Of a DNA stretch of 64,000 bases, positions 1 to 8,151 are shown piece by piece. Origin of the DNA: DT-110 sp030148525. GTDB taxonomy: Bacteria > Bacteroidota > Bacteroidia > Chitinophagales > Saprospiraceae. A program made the translations under genes and the position numbers. The DNA is taken from contig OZ245751.1 in the NCBI GenBank assembly GCA_965227445.1, positions 2,418,001 through 2,482,000 of the forward strand, given 5' to 3'. Under the pieces are notes generated by a model that was not told the DNA's origin, made no database searches, and was given only the letters and a program-made list of their open reading frames with translations. Numbering within the stretch: position 1 is the stretch's first letter; each line of letters starts with the position of its first letter.

Positions 1-1000
1 AGACTACGATCATTACCAGTAGCAGGAATTGATTCGAGGTCAGATTGGCCGTACGAATGAGGTTGATCAGATACTCATCCCCATTGAGCTCTCGAAAAAC
101 AAAGGAGAAGGTGGTAGCTCCCAGTAAGATGATGAACACCATACAGGTCAGGTGGGTGGTTTCCCGTCCGACGGATCGCAGGACTTCCAAACTGAACTTG
201 CCCTGCAAGATGGTAAGCAAAGTTGCACCCATGGCGCCCACCGCTGCTGCCTCCGTAGGAGAAGCCAAGCCGGCAAAGATGGAGCCGAGTACCGCCACGA
301 TCAGCAACATCGGCAACAAAAAGGCTTTAATGACCTTCCACCAGAAATCGTCCGACCGAAAGGCGCGGATTTCCTCCGGTGGCATGGCCGGTGCAGTATC
401 CGGCTTACGCCAGGCGGTAATGGCTACGTAGGCGATGTACACAAAGACGAGCAGTACACCCGGCAACAAGGCTGCCGCAAATAGCTTTCCAACCGAGACG
501 TTCAGGACGCTTCCCAATAGTACCAGTACAACGGAGGGCGGTATGATTTGTCCCAGGGTACCTGAAGCAGCAATCACCCCGGTGGCCAGCTCCGGACGGT
601 AGCCGCGCTTTAACATGGTGGGCAAACTGATGAGTCCCATAGTAATAACCGTTGCCCCGACAATACCGGTGCTAGCGGCCAGCAGTGCCCCTACGATCAC
701 TACGGAGATAGCCAGGCCACCTTTGACGCGACCGAAGAGTATGGCCATGGTCTCCAACAGACTCTCGGCCAAGCCCGATTTTTCCAGCATGATCCCCATG
801 TAAATAAACAAGGGAACTGCCAATAGCACATAATTACTCATCACACCCATAATCCTGGGCGGCAAGGCCGAAAAACTGGCTGGATCCAAAAAACACAAGG
901 CATAGATCATGGAAATACCCCCTAATGTAAAAGCAACCGGGTACCCGTAGAGGATCAGAATGAAAATGCTGATGAATAATATGATCGCCAGTACCGCCAT
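1..1000 (-). CDS. dctM: TRAP transporter large permease DctM (partial, C-terminus outside window)
   Basis: This is the large membrane subunit of a TRAP transporter, which moves an organic acid or similar solute across the inner membrane using a sodium or proton gradient. The frame is open from an ATG at 1000 to the left edge, giving about 333 of the usual 425-430 residues. It reads as continuous hydrophobic helices with the DctM-typical segments GYPVAFTLGG, VPLFIYMGIMLEKSG, TGIVGATVITMG and ASGTLGQIIPPS, and a later FAGLASPTEAAAVGA. It starts 3 bases after the dctQ stop, so the two are one transcript. No periplasmic binding protein gene (dctP) lies upstream of dctQ here, so the substrate cannot be guessed. 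The family call is firm. Confidence 0.93.
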   Translation of the reverse strand, partial: MAVLAIILFISIFILILYGYPVAFTLGGISMIYALCFLDPASFSALPPRIMGVMSNYVLLAVPLFIYMGIMLEKSGLAESLLETMAILFGRVKGGLAISVVIVGALLAASTGIVGATVITMGLISLPTMLKRGYRPELATGVIAASGTLGQIIPPSVVLVLLGSVLNVSVGKLFAAALLPGVLLVFVYIAYVAITAWRKPDTAPAMPPEEIRAFRSDDFWWKVIKAFLLPMLLIVAVLGSIFAGLASPTEAAAVGAMGATLLTILQGKFSLEVLRSVGRETTHLTCMVFIILLGATTFSFVFRELNGDEYLINLIRTANLTSNQFLLLVMIVV

Positions 1001-1003
1001 GCT

Positions 1004-1522
1004 TTACTCAGTTTCGTTTTTTCGGGTGTCACGCAAGGTTATTCCGGTTCGAATCAGCTTACTGATCGCCTGTAGAAGCAATAAAAACAACCCGATACTC
1101 ATCAAAAACTTAACGACGTAGCGTGCTGGCAGCCCCCCCGGATCAGGCGATGATTCCCGAATGATAAAGGACTGCCAGGCGTAGCGATAGCTCACGAAAA
1201 TCAACACCAAACACCAGGGAACCAGAAAAAGGAGCGTGCCGATGAAGTCGACCATTGCCTGGTCACGCTTCGACATATTTGTGTAGAAAAGGTCAACCCG
1301 AACGTGGCGATCATGCTGGAACGCGTAGCCAGCTCCCAGCAGGAAAATAGCAGCAAACAAATGCCATTCCAACTCCATGATCCAGGCTGAACTATCACTG
1401 AGGAAGTAGCGTATAAAGACATCGACGCAAACCAAAGCCACGAGAATGGTATTCAGCCAGGACACTTGTCGTCCCACCCAGTCATTGAGTCGATCAATTC
1501 GGTTGGCAATTCGTTCCAGCAC
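1004..1522 (-). CDS. dctQ: TRAP transporter small permease DctQ
   Basis: This 172-residue protein is the small, four-helix membrane subunit of a TRAP transporter. Hydrophobic segments lie near residues 20-40, 48-68, 90-112 and 135-155. Motifs typical of DctQ are visible: VDVFIRYFL in helix 1, the WIMELEWHLFA stretch before helix 2, and RHVRVDLFY after it. Length and helix pattern fit the family. It precedes dctM with a 3-base gap and both should act as one complex in the inner membrane. The 190 bases upstream hold a heptamer repeat hairpin (1648-1714) and the end of the glucosaminidase gene. I saw no clear promoter or binding-protein gene. Confidence 0.9.
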   Translation of the reverse strand: MLERIANRIDRLNDWVGRQVSWLNTILVALVCVDVFIRYFLSDSSAWIMELEWHLFAAIFLLGAGYAFQHDRHVRVDLFYTNMSKRDQAMVDFIGTLLFLVPWCLVLIFVSYRYAWQSFIIRESSPDPGGLPARYVVKFLMSIGLFLLLLQAISKLIRTGITLRDTRKNETE

Positions 1523-1647
1523 AACATTCGGTTTGGCTGGCGGCCAAAATAGAAAAATCTGATGGTTAATCAGGTTTCTCTTTTGGGTAATATTGGTTGG
1601 GGGCTTGAGAGAAGGCTAAGTACACTGTAATCTAAGAAGTAGGAACA

Positions 1648-1714
1648 GATTGAGGTTTAGGCTGAGTTTTAGGTTGAGATCCCTTAATCTTAATCTCAAC
1701 CTTAACCTAAATCT
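1648..1714. repeat. Heptamer repeat hairpin, GGTTTAG/AACCTAA type
   Basis: Two facing arms of degenerate 7-bp repeats lie between the glucosaminidase stop and dctQ. The left arm (1648-1680) carries units such as TTGAGGT, TTAGGCT and AGGTTGA. The right arm (1683-1714) carries CTTAATC, CAACCTT and AACCTAA. The arms can pair into an imperfect stem and may end transcription of the gene ending at 1713. Confidence 0.6.
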
Positions 1715-2510
1715 ACCGATCATACTTATACAACTCCAGCTCCTCAATGATTTGGATCAGCTTATCGGGATAATTCGGATCGGTCGCGTACCCGGCTTTT
1801 TTCAGACCGTGAGCCCATCCCCGGTAGTCCTTTTGATCCAAATCATGCAGAAATTGGTAGCGCGAGGTGTTGAGCAGCAGGGAGTGCTCGCGGAAGCTAT
1901 CTAGTGGCTTGTCGAATACCCGGAACATATCGTACACATCGTCATCGGAGTAATTCCGGCAAGTACATCCACGGCATTTGGATTTACACTTGATGCCGAA
2001 GTGATTATTGCTCTCGAGAGCCAGACGGCTACCCCCCGCATTGGATTCCAACAGCCCCTGGGCGAGGGTAATGCTGGCCGGGATGCCGTATTCCCGCATT
2101 TCCAGGCGGGCTACCCGTGCGTACTCATCCACGTAATCGAGGCATACATTCAGTTTTTCCCGAATGACGGATGGTGGAATATTTTTGCGTTTACCGTAGT
2201 CAGGACTGAGAACCGGCGTTAAATTGGAAATGCTAAAAGCTGCTGTCTCCGGCTCCTTCGGTGGCTGGGGACGATGCCTGTGTGCCGGCTCCTCTACTTT
2301 TGATTCATTTCTACTTATGGCCTTGGCCGCAAAGGCCTCTGTCCCGTTCATATTCACCTGAATGCGGATATCCTTCTGAATGAGGATGTGTAAGCCCAGC
2401 ACCAGGAGAAGCGTATTAAACGCGTATTTTTGTATAACTCGGATAAATCGCTGACTCCCCGCAAAAGCGGTATGCCGGGTAGATCTTTGGTAAGTACCTT
2501 GGTATACCAT
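1713..2510 (-). CDS. Membrane-anchored glucosaminidase (GH73) domain protein
   Basis: This 265-residue protein probably cleaves the glycan strands of peptidoglycan. An N-terminal basic stretch is followed by a hydrophobic helix near residues 29-46, which should anchor it in the inner membrane with the rest in the periplasm. Residues 115-262 match the mannosyl-glycoprotein endo-beta-N-acetylglucosaminidase fold: SITLAQGLLESNAGGSRLA contains the catalytic Glu, followed by NNHFGIKC, a Cys-rich loop (CKSKCRGCTCR), FRVFDKPLDSFREHSLLL and GWAHGLKKAGYATDPNYPDK. The Cys-rich insertion is common in Bacteroidota homologues. A TATCTTTG box 30 bases upstream suggests its own promoter. The exact bond cleaved is not shown by sequence. 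Confidence 0.88.
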   Translation of the reverse strand: MVYQGTYQRSTRHTAFAGSQRFIRVIQKYAFNTLLLVLGLHILIQKDIRIQVNMNGTEAFAAKAISRNESKVEEPAHRHRPQPPKEPETAAFSISNLTPVLSPDYGKRKNIPPSVIREKLNVCLDYVDEYARVARLEMREYGIPASITLAQGLLESNAGGSRLALESNNHFGIKCKSKCRGCTCRNYSDDDVYDMFRVFDKPLDSFREHSLLLNTSRYQFLHDLDQKDYRGWAHGLKKAGYATDPNYPDKLIQIIEELELYKYDR

Positions 2511-2539
2511 ATTGCTACAATTTGTTTGAACTAGTACAC

Positions 2540-2547
2540 CAAAGATA
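2540..2547 (-). promoter_or_regulatory. Candidate Bacteroidota -7 box of the glucosaminidase gene
   Basis: The minus strand reads TATCTTTG, an exact match to the Bacteroidota consensus TAnnTTTG, about 30 bases before the ATG at 2510. The -33 element is not clear. Confidence 0.5.
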
Positions 2548-2780
2548 CAGGGAATGTTTTAAAACATCAATAACTAAAACATTTTGTGTGTTGTTTTTTT
2601 TATTTTTACCCCCGACCAAAAAACTCGGGGAAGTTTTACTTAGTGTAATTTTTACACTAGATTTACGCGAATTTTAAGAGGCTGGCTGAATTTGATTTTT
2701 GTCATTTGTTTGTGTGTGAAATAGTGCCAGACAGCATTGAAAGATCAAATGCACCGAGCCTCTAATAGTCACCTGGAGAT
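2548..2780. other. Divergent intergenic region with small hairpins
   Basis: This AT-rich spacer separates the divergent glucosaminidase and kinase genes. It contains the palindrome TGTTTTAAAACA near 2554, a GC stem CCCCGA/TCGGGG at 2610-2630, and a stem TAGTGTAA/TTACACTA at 2641-2659. A longer-range pair AGAGGCT/AGCCTCT (2677-2683 and 2757-2763) brackets the kinase leader. No gene is visible. Confidence 0.45.
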
Positions 2781-3626
2781 ATGATAGTTGTAGCAGACAG
2801 CGGGTCCACCAAAGCGGATTGGGTGGTGGTTTATCCGGATGATACCCTGATGATCCATACAATGGGGTTCAATCCAATTTACCACAGCTCAGACCTTATT
2901 CGGGAAAAAGTACACACTGCTTTCCAGGAGGAAGAACTTCCTTTGGATGAGGTAACCCATGTCTTCTATTACGGTACAGCTATTTGGGACAAGAAAAAGA
3001 AGCAGGTCATCGAAAAGGCGCTGCAACAAGTTTTCGTGGAAGCCGAAATCGAGGTGGAGCACGATCTGTTGGGAGCCGCACGAGCAACCTGTGGCGATAA
3101 GCCGGGGATTTCCTGTATCATGGGTACGGGATCAAATACCTGCCAGTACGATGGCAAGGCGATAACGGACAATGTTACGAACCTCGGTTATTTCATTGGT
3201 GATGAAGGCAGTGGTGCTCACCTGGGTAAAGCCATTGTAAAAGCGTATTTCTACCGGGAGTTACCACATGACCTGATCGATGCTTTGGAAAAATTGGTAC
3301 CCGGCGGTAAGGAGGAGTTTCTAACTCATATTTACAATAAACCCTCCCCTAACGTCTATCTGGCATCCCTAACCCGCTTTATCGGCGCGCACCGGGACCA
3401 TTTCTTCATTCAGCGCTTGATCGCTGAATCGTTCTCAGAATTTATTGATCGCCACGTACGCAAGTACAACAATCATTTGTCCCTCCCCATCCATTTCATT
3501 GGATCTGTCGCCTATCATTTTCAGGATTTTCTGCGCACTTTGCTGGAAGAGCGGGGTATGCAGGTAGGCATTTTCATCAAAAAACCAGTTGATACGTTGG
3601 TCGATTATCATCGCCAGCCTCACTAA
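2781..3626 (+). CDS. BadF/BadG-type ATPase, N-acetylglucosamine kinase-like
   Basis: This 281-residue protein belongs to the BadF/BadG/BcrA/BcrD ATPase group, whose Bacteroidota members of this size are usually annotated as N-acetylglucosamine kinases, phosphorylating amino sugars in the cytoplasm. The ATP-binding phosphate-1 loop is VVADSGSTKADWVV at residues 3-16, phosphate-2 is IMGTGSNTCQYDG near residue 115, and GDEGSGAHLGK follows near residue 140. The C-terminal adenosine region reads FIGSVAYHF. pfkA starts 9 bases downstream, so the two are almost certainly cotranscribed, which fits a sugar-catabolic role. The substrate is inferred from the family, not shown. Confidence 0.82.
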   Translation: MIVVADSGSTKADWVVVYPDDTLMIHTMGFNPIYHSSDLIREKVHTAFQEEELPLDEVTHVFYYGTAIWDKKKKQVIEKALQQVFVEAEIEVEHDLLGAARATCGDKPGISCIMGTGSNTCQYDGKAITDNVTNLGYFIGDEGSGAHLGKAIVKAYFYRELPHDLIDALEKLVPGGKEEFLTHIYNKPSPNVYLASLTRFIGAHRDHFFIQRLIAESFSEFIDRHVRKYNNHLSLPIHFIGSVAYHFQDFLRTLLEERGMQVGIFIKKPVDTLVDYHRQPH

Positions 3627-3635
3627 ATTACGTCT

Positions 3636-4619
3636 ATGGGAAAAGACATCAAGCGTATCGCGGTATTTACCTCCGGAGGTGATGCTCCTGGAATGAACGC
3701 AGCTCTCCGGGCTGTCGTGCGGACAGCTTCTTTTCACGATTTACACGTTTATGGCATCAATCGTGGATACGAGGGTATGATCGATGGTGACCTCAAGCGA
3801 CTGGAACGCCGCGACGTAGCCAACATCATTCACCGGGGTGGAACCATTCTGAAAACAGCTCGCTCCAAACGATTTATGGAGGCCGAAGGTCGCCAGCAAG
3901 CTTTCGAGTCCCTGCAAGCTTTTGATATTGATGCCTGCATTGCCATCGGTGGCAACGGAACCTTCACGGGTGCTCATGTCTTTGGCCAGGAGCACCCCAT
4001 GCCTTTTATGGGTATACCCGGTACTATCGACAACGATCTGTACGGTACCGACTACACCATCGGATTCGATACGGCAGTCAATACGGCCATCGAAGCGGTC
4101 GACCGTATCCGCGATACGGCAGATTCCCACAACCGCCTTTTTTTTATTGAGGTTATGGGGCGTCATGCAGGATACATTGCTTTACACACCGCCATTGCCA
4201 GTGGTGCCGAAAGTGTTCTCATTCCGGAAATAGAAACCTCTCTGGAGTCCCTTGTTGATCGCTTACGCAAAAATGCTAAGCGCAAAAAACTCTTCAGTCT
4301 GATAATAGTTGCAGAAGGCACTCCTTTGGGTAATGCCACAGAAATTGCCCGCAAAATATCCGAGCACATTTCTGATTTTGAGATCAAGGTAACCATTATA
4401 GGTCATCTGCAGCGCGGCGGCGCTCCCAATGGGCTGGATCGCGTACTGGCCAGCCGCCTAGGTCATTCTGCCGTTGAAGGTCTGCTCAACGGAAAATCAG
4501 ATAAGATGGTCGGCATACTCAACGATGAGATCGTGTATACTCCTTTTGAAGATGCTATCTACAAACAGAAAGACATCAATAACGACCTGGTCCGAATGTC
4601 GGAGATACTAGCTATGTAG
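3636..4619 (+). CDS. pfkA: ATP-dependent 6-phosphofructokinase, with GGNG in place of GGDG
   Basis: This 327-residue enzyme should phosphorylate fructose 6-phosphate in glycolysis. Family motifs are in order: TSGGDAPGMNAALRAVVR (residues 10-27), GGTILKTARS, GTIDNDLYGTDYTIGFDTA with the catalytic Asp, EVMGRHAGYIAL, VAEGTP and GHLQRGGAPNGLDR. Length is normal for bacterial PFK. The odd point is the nucleotide/magnesium loop, which reads IGGNGTFTGA (codon AAC near 3953) where ATP-PFKs have GGDGS/GGDGT and PPi enzymes GGDDS. The Asp position corresponds to Asp103 of E. coli PfkA, a Mg-ATP contact. The enzyme may be slower or use the metal differently. It is likely cotranscribed with the upstream kinase. 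Confidence 0.95.
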   Translation: MGKDIKRIAVFTSGGDAPGMNAALRAVVRTASFHDLHVYGINRGYEGMIDGDLKRLERRDVANIIHRGGTILKTARSKRFMEAEGRQQAFESLQAFDIDACIAIGGNGTFTGAHVFGQEHPMPFMGIPGTIDNDLYGTDYTIGFDTAVNTAIEAVDRIRDTADSHNRLFFIEVMGRHAGYIALHTAIASGAESVLIPEIETSLESLVDRLRKNAKRKKLFSLIIVAEGTPLGNATEIARKISEHISDFEIKVTIIGHLQRGGAPNGLDRVLASRLGHSAVEGLLNGKSDKMVGILNDEIVYTPFEDAIYKQKDINNDLVRMSEILAM

Positions 4620-4625
4620 ACTTAA

Positions 4626-4704
4626 CAGGTTTGAGGTTTGAGGTTTGGAGTTTGAGGTAGCCTATAACCTGCCCTCAAACCTCAAACCTCAAACCTCAAA
4701 CCTG
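4626..4704. repeat. GGTTTGA heptamer hairpin between convergent genes
   Basis: Tandem GGTTTGA units on the left (from 4626) face tandem CTCAAAC units on the right (to 4704) across a short loop, so transcripts from either side can form a long stem. It lies between the converging pfkA and the 4707-5603 gene and probably terminates both. The ends read ACAGGTT and AACCTG, as in other copies. Confidence 0.75.
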
Positions 4705-4706
4705 AA

Positions 4707-5603
4707 TTAATAAAACCTGTTCTTTTCCCGCTCTAATAATTCCGGTTCGTTGCTGTTTCGGGCTTTGCGCCAAATAAGGTACAGGAGCAAGGGAATCAGC
4801 GCATGCGGCAGCCGAATAACCACTTCGTGCAGCCACTGGGCGAGACTGTTTTGCCAGAAGGCGGGAACGAAATGGGCCACGATGCGAGCCAGGGCCGTTG
4901 CCAGGCCCCATCCCGTCATGTACAGCGCAGCGCCCGATCGAACCTTATACATGGGAATTAGTAAGCCGATAGCGACTACTAAATCAAGGATACCAGCCAT
5001 TTGCAGGAAGGTATGGCAAGTAGCCTCTGACCAGCCCGTAATGCTGAGAGTCATCTGGACAAAATGTCCGGGGCGGGGATGCCAGCCAAGGGCGTAGGCC
5101 CCGTGCCCAAGGAAGGTAAGGCTGCAGGCCAGGGCCGCCAGCCACGACCAACGCTTAAGCCATTTACTATGACCGATCGCCCCCAATAGCAAAAAGGGCG
5201 TGGCCCACATCAGGGTTGATTCGACGAATAACCCAGCTTGCTGAAATTGTTCTTTCGTGTACAATACAGCAATTACAAGCAGCCAGGTACCTCCAATACC
5301 TACTACCCAACGGGCCCAGCGAAAGCGGGTCGCAAAAAAAGTCACTATTGTAACGAGTACGAAAAACCATCCGATCCCCGTAGTCAGGTGTCGTACAAAA
5401 GCATCGGTAGACGGATCCGTTACATACGACGCCCAATCCACCCCTAATACTCGCCGGACAAATGGCTTCATCAGGGCTTCATCCCACAGGAGGGTACGGT
5501 AGGGGCCGTCCCAACGCAGGTGTTGCCAGGCGCGGCCGGCAAAGAGACCAGCTGTGCACCCCTGCAGGATCCAAAAATGGGGAGGGGTAGCTTTTTTACG
5601 CAT
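4707..5603 (-). CDS. Multi-pass membrane protein of unknown function
   Basis: I do not recognise a named family with confidence. The 298-residue protein has about eight hydrophobic segments, roughly at residues 8-28, 72-92, 95-115, 125-145, 150-170, 185-208, 215-240 and 260-282, so it should sit in the inner membrane. The N-terminal part has DGPYRTLLWDEALMKPFV, and the central part HGAYALGWHPRPGHFVQM, reminiscent of DoxX-like small membrane proteins of Bacteroidota but too weak to name. It ends with a charged tail (ERE..NRFY). It runs away from cutA, and its downstream end meets a heptamer hairpin shared with pfkA. There is no functional hint from neighbours. Confidence 0.75.
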   Translation of the reverse strand: MRKKATPPHFWILQGCTAGLFAGRAWQHLRWDGPYRTLLWDEALMKPFVRRVLGVDWASYVTDPSTDAFVRHLTTGIGWFFVLVTIVTFFATRFRWARWVVGIGGTWLLVIAVLYTKEQFQQAGLFVESTLMWATPFLLLGAIGHSKWLKRWSWLAALACSLTFLGHGAYALGWHPRPGHFVQMTLSITGWSEATCHTFLQMAGILDLVVAIGLLIPMYKVRSGAALYMTGWGLATALARIVAHFVPAFWQNSLAQWLHEVVIRLPHALIPLLLYLIWRKARNSNEPELLEREKNRFY

Positions 5604-5638
5604 AATTACGGATGTTAGAGAGCCAAAACGAATATACT

Positions 5639-5965
5639 ATGCCCTTTATCGCTGTCTATATCACCCATGAATCCATTGAAGCAGCCAATAATCTAACGGA
5701 TGCGCTAATAGAAGAGAAGGCCATCGCCTGTGCTAATCAGCTTCCCATTGAGAGTGCATATTGGTGGCAAGGTGCGGTACATCGCGAATCCGAGATCGTC
5801 ACACTGGTCAAGTCACGCGCTGAGAACTGGAATTATCTGCAAAAAAGAATCACGGAACTTCATCCGTATGAAGTTCCGTGCATCGTCCGCTTCGACGTGT
5901 GCGCTAACCGGGCCTATGAAGAATGGATACACGAGGTAACCAATCCGTTTCCCACTCCCGGTTAA
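5639..5965 (+). CDS. cutA: Divalent-cation tolerance protein CutA
   Basis: CutA1 proteins are small trimeric cytoplasmic proteins linked to copper tolerance and of uncertain biochemical role. From the ATG at 5639 the product is 108 residues, the usual length. It shows the core strands and motifs: an IAVYITHES N-terminus, LIEEKAIACANQLP, SAYWWQGAVHRESEIVTLVKSR and ELHPYEVPCIVRFDV, followed by YEEWIHEVT. An upstream ATG at 5612 in the same frame would add nine residues that do not resemble CutA, so 5639 is preferred. The gene converges on prfB and their stop codons overlap by 4 bases (5962-5965). Confidence 0.92.
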   Translation: MPFIAVYITHESIEAANNLTDALIEEKAIACANQLPIESAYWWQGAVHRESEIVTLVKSRAENWNYLQKRITELHPYEVPCIVRFDVCANRAYEEWIHEVTNPFPTPG

Positions 5966-7042
5966 TTGTCATGATGCATGAGCGTAGCCTTCAGGAAATC
6001 GTCGATGGCGCCATCCAGGACTGCTTCCGTCTGAGATGTTTGATGGTTCGTGCGGTGATCTTTCACCCGACGATCATCCAGTACATAGGATCGGATCTGA
6101 GAGCCCCATTCGTTTTTCATCTTGCCGGCTTCGATCTGTTCTTTTTCAGCCAGTTGCTTTTCGAGTTCTCGCTCGTAGAGGCGAGACTTAAGCATCTGCA
6201 GAGCCTTATCGCGGTTTTGGTGCTGGGAACGTTCCTGCTGACATTCGGCAACTAAACCAGTGGGCAAGTGTCGTACCCGTACCGCTGATTCCGTCTTGTT
6301 TACGTGCTGACCACCCGCACCGCTGGCCCGGAAGGTATCCCATTCCAGATCGGCCGGATTGAGGTCTACCTCAATGCGATCATCCACCATGGGATGCACA
6401 AAAACGGAAGAGAAGGATGTCATGCGTTTACCCTGGGCGTTGAACGGACTAATGCGCACCAGACGGTGTACGCCATTTTCTCCTTTCAGCATGCCGTAGG
6501 CAAAATCACCACTGATCTCCAGGGAAACCGATTTGACACCAGCCACATCACCATCCTGGACGTTGAGTTCACTGACTTTGTAACCGTTCTTTTCGGCCCA
6601 CATGATGTACATACGCATCAGCATGGCAGACCAGTCGTTTGCCTCGGTACCGCCCGCTCCGGAGTTGATCTCCAGGATTGCCGACAGTTCATCCTCCGGT
6701 TTGTTCAGGGTAGAACGGAATTCGAGATCCTCAATACGGGCCAGTGCTTGCTCGTATTTTGCATCGACCTCTTCTTCGGAGCCTTCCCCTTCCCGTTGAA
6801 ACTCGAGTAAGACTTCGGTATCATCCACCAGCGTCTCGGCCGACTTGTATTGGTCCACCCAGTTCTTATGGCTTTTGAGCTCCTTCAGGATTTTCTCGGC
6901 TCGTGCAGGATCATCCCAGAAGTTGGGATTCAGGGATTGCTGCTGTTTGTCTTCTATCTCTAATAGTCGCTTATCGACGTCAAAGATACCTCCTTAGAGC
7001 TACCAGTCGGTCGCGCAGATCTCTTAATTGATCGTTGGTCAT
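5962..7042 (-). CDS. prfB: Peptide chain release factor 2 with programmed +1 frameshift
   Basis: RF2 ends translation at UGA and UAA codons. The gene is in two frames. The ATG at 7042 opens a 20-codon segment ending in CTT, followed by an in-frame TGA at 6982-6980, and the main frame continues as GACGTCGAT. Joined, it gives 359 residues, normal for RF2. In the main part, the stop-recognition tripeptide SPF is in VRISPFNAQGKRMTSF and the catalytic GGQ is in ASGAGGQHVNKTESAVRV. The first 20 residues would be missed if only the long open frame were annotated. A heptamer repeat block starts about 10 bases upstream of the start codon, between prfB and the FKBP gene on the same strand. Confidence 0.96.
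6980..6994 (-). promoter_or_regulatory. prfB programmed +1 frameshift site
   Basis: On the minus strand the sequence reads AGGAGGTATCTTTGAC: a Shine-Dalgarno-like AGGAGG (6994-6989), three bases, the slippery CTT and the stop TGA followed by C. This is the classic RF2 autoregulation site, where low RF2 makes ribosomes slip +1 and complete RF2. Confidence 0.96.
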
Positions 7043-7052
7043 GGTCTTTTTT

Positions 7053-7207
7053 TTAGGTTTGAGGTTTGAGGTTTGAGATTTGAGGCTCGGTTCCAAGCTT
7101 GGTAGTAGGTTCTAGATTCTCCCAAATACTGATTCATTTTTAGGATCTCTTACCTACAACCTGGCCTATGACCAACCTCAACCCCCAAACCTCAAACCTA
7201 TAACCTG
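7053..7207. repeat. GGTTTGA heptamer repeat pair between prfB and FKBP gene
   Basis: The left arm (7053-7085) has GGTTTGA units and the right arm (7160-7207) has CCTCAAA/ACCTCAA units ending AACCTGTT. A 75-base middle part with TAGGTTCTAGATTC separates them. Because both flanking genes are on the minus strand, this is an intercistronic structure rather than a convergent terminator. Confidence 0.7.
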
Positions 7208-7210
7208 TTA

Positions 7211-8053
7211 TTATAAATTCGGATTATCCGCAACAGCTACCAGTTCTACGTAGAACACCAATTCAGCGCCACCGGGAATAGTTGGGGGCGAACCGGTGGC
7301 TCCGTAGCCAAGTTCAGACGGAATAAAAAATGTAGCTTTGGCACCTTGCTTCAACTGAGCAAAACCAATATCCCAGCCCTGAATAACACTTCCCTGGTTT
7401 AGCGGAAAGGCAAAGGGGTTACCCCGGCGGTAACTATTGTCAAACATAGTACCATCGGTCAAAGCACCGTAGTATTGGGCAAAGACGATATCCCCGGTGC
7501 CCGGCATTTCGCCCGTACCTTCCTCGTGGATGACATACTTCAGGCCCTCCTCGGTTTCCTGGATATTTTCCAGGGTACCGGCCTGATATTGACCAATTAC
7601 CTCATTGACAAAAGAGCCGATCTCACCAGCCTGTGCCTGAAGTTCATCTTTGGACTTAGCATCAACCAATTTGATGTCGTAGTATGCAAAGCTGGAATTC
7701 TGAAATTCAGGTGGCTTGTTCGGCAGAGTATCTAATGGAATGGTGACCGTCAGGCTATCACCGATACTCATAAGCATCAGCGCTTCTTCCAGGAATGACA
7801 AGGCTCTGCCTAAAGTATTGGTATCGGGGACCTGGATGGCCTGAGGTGTAGGTTGCGTTCTTGAATCAAAAATGGTGCTGTCATCGCTCCGCATTTGGTA
7901 TTGCAGGTAAGCAACCATGTTGGGAGAGACGGGCTCTCCTTGCTCATCGACATGCATAGTATATTCGTAGCCGGAAGGCAAGGTGTTTGGTTCCTCCGGC
8001 TGGCATCCTACCAGCAGAAACGAGGCGAAGGCCAAAAGTGCAGTAAATCGCAT
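7211..8053 (-). CDS. FKBP-type peptidyl-prolyl isomerase lipoprotein
   Basis: This 280-residue protein should be a periplasm-facing lipoprotein that isomerises Xaa-Pro bonds in exported proteins. The N-terminus is a lipoprotein signal with the lipobox LLVGC near residue 17. Residues about 45-130 form a degenerate first FKBP-like half (YLQYQMRSDDSTIFDS, IGDSLTVTIP). Residues about 175-277 are the well-kept FKBP domain, with VFAQYYGALTDGTMFDNSY, GSVIQGWDIGFAQLKQGAK, FFIPSELGYGA and IPGGAELVFYVELV. A linker rich in Gln and Glu joins the halves. It lies between the DHH phosphoesterase and prfB, all on the minus strand. The isomerase fold call is strong, while its client proteins are unknown. Confidence 0.93.
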   Translation of the reverse strand: MRFTALLAFASFLLVGCQPEEPNTLPSGYEYTMHVDEQGEPVSPNMVAYLQYQMRSDDSTIFDSRTQPTPQAIQVPDTNTLGRALSFLEEALMLMSIGDSLTVTIPLDTLPNKPPEFQNSSFAYYDIKLVDAKSKDELQAQAGEIGSFVNEVIGQYQAGTLENIQETEEGLKYVIHEEGTGEMPGTGDIVFAQYYGALTDGTMFDNSYRRGNPFAFPLNQGSVIQGWDIGFAQLKQGAKATFFIPSELGYGATGSPPTIPGGAELVFYVELVAVADNPNL

Positions 8054-8151
8054 AAGGTATACGTTAGTTGTTGGTTATAGACAAAACAAAACCACGGCGG
8101 TTTTGTGTCAAAAACGTCGCAAAATACAGTTTATTTTCGTGGGAAAGGCGA

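Noticed and set aside
2677..2763. AGAGGCT/AGCCTCT long-range pair as a riboswitch ahead of the kinase
   Set aside because: The pairing is short and no known riboswitch core was found.
4626..4704. CRISPR-like array, because of the short repeats
   Set aside because: The repeats are 7 bp, without spacers of constant length, and no cas genes are present.
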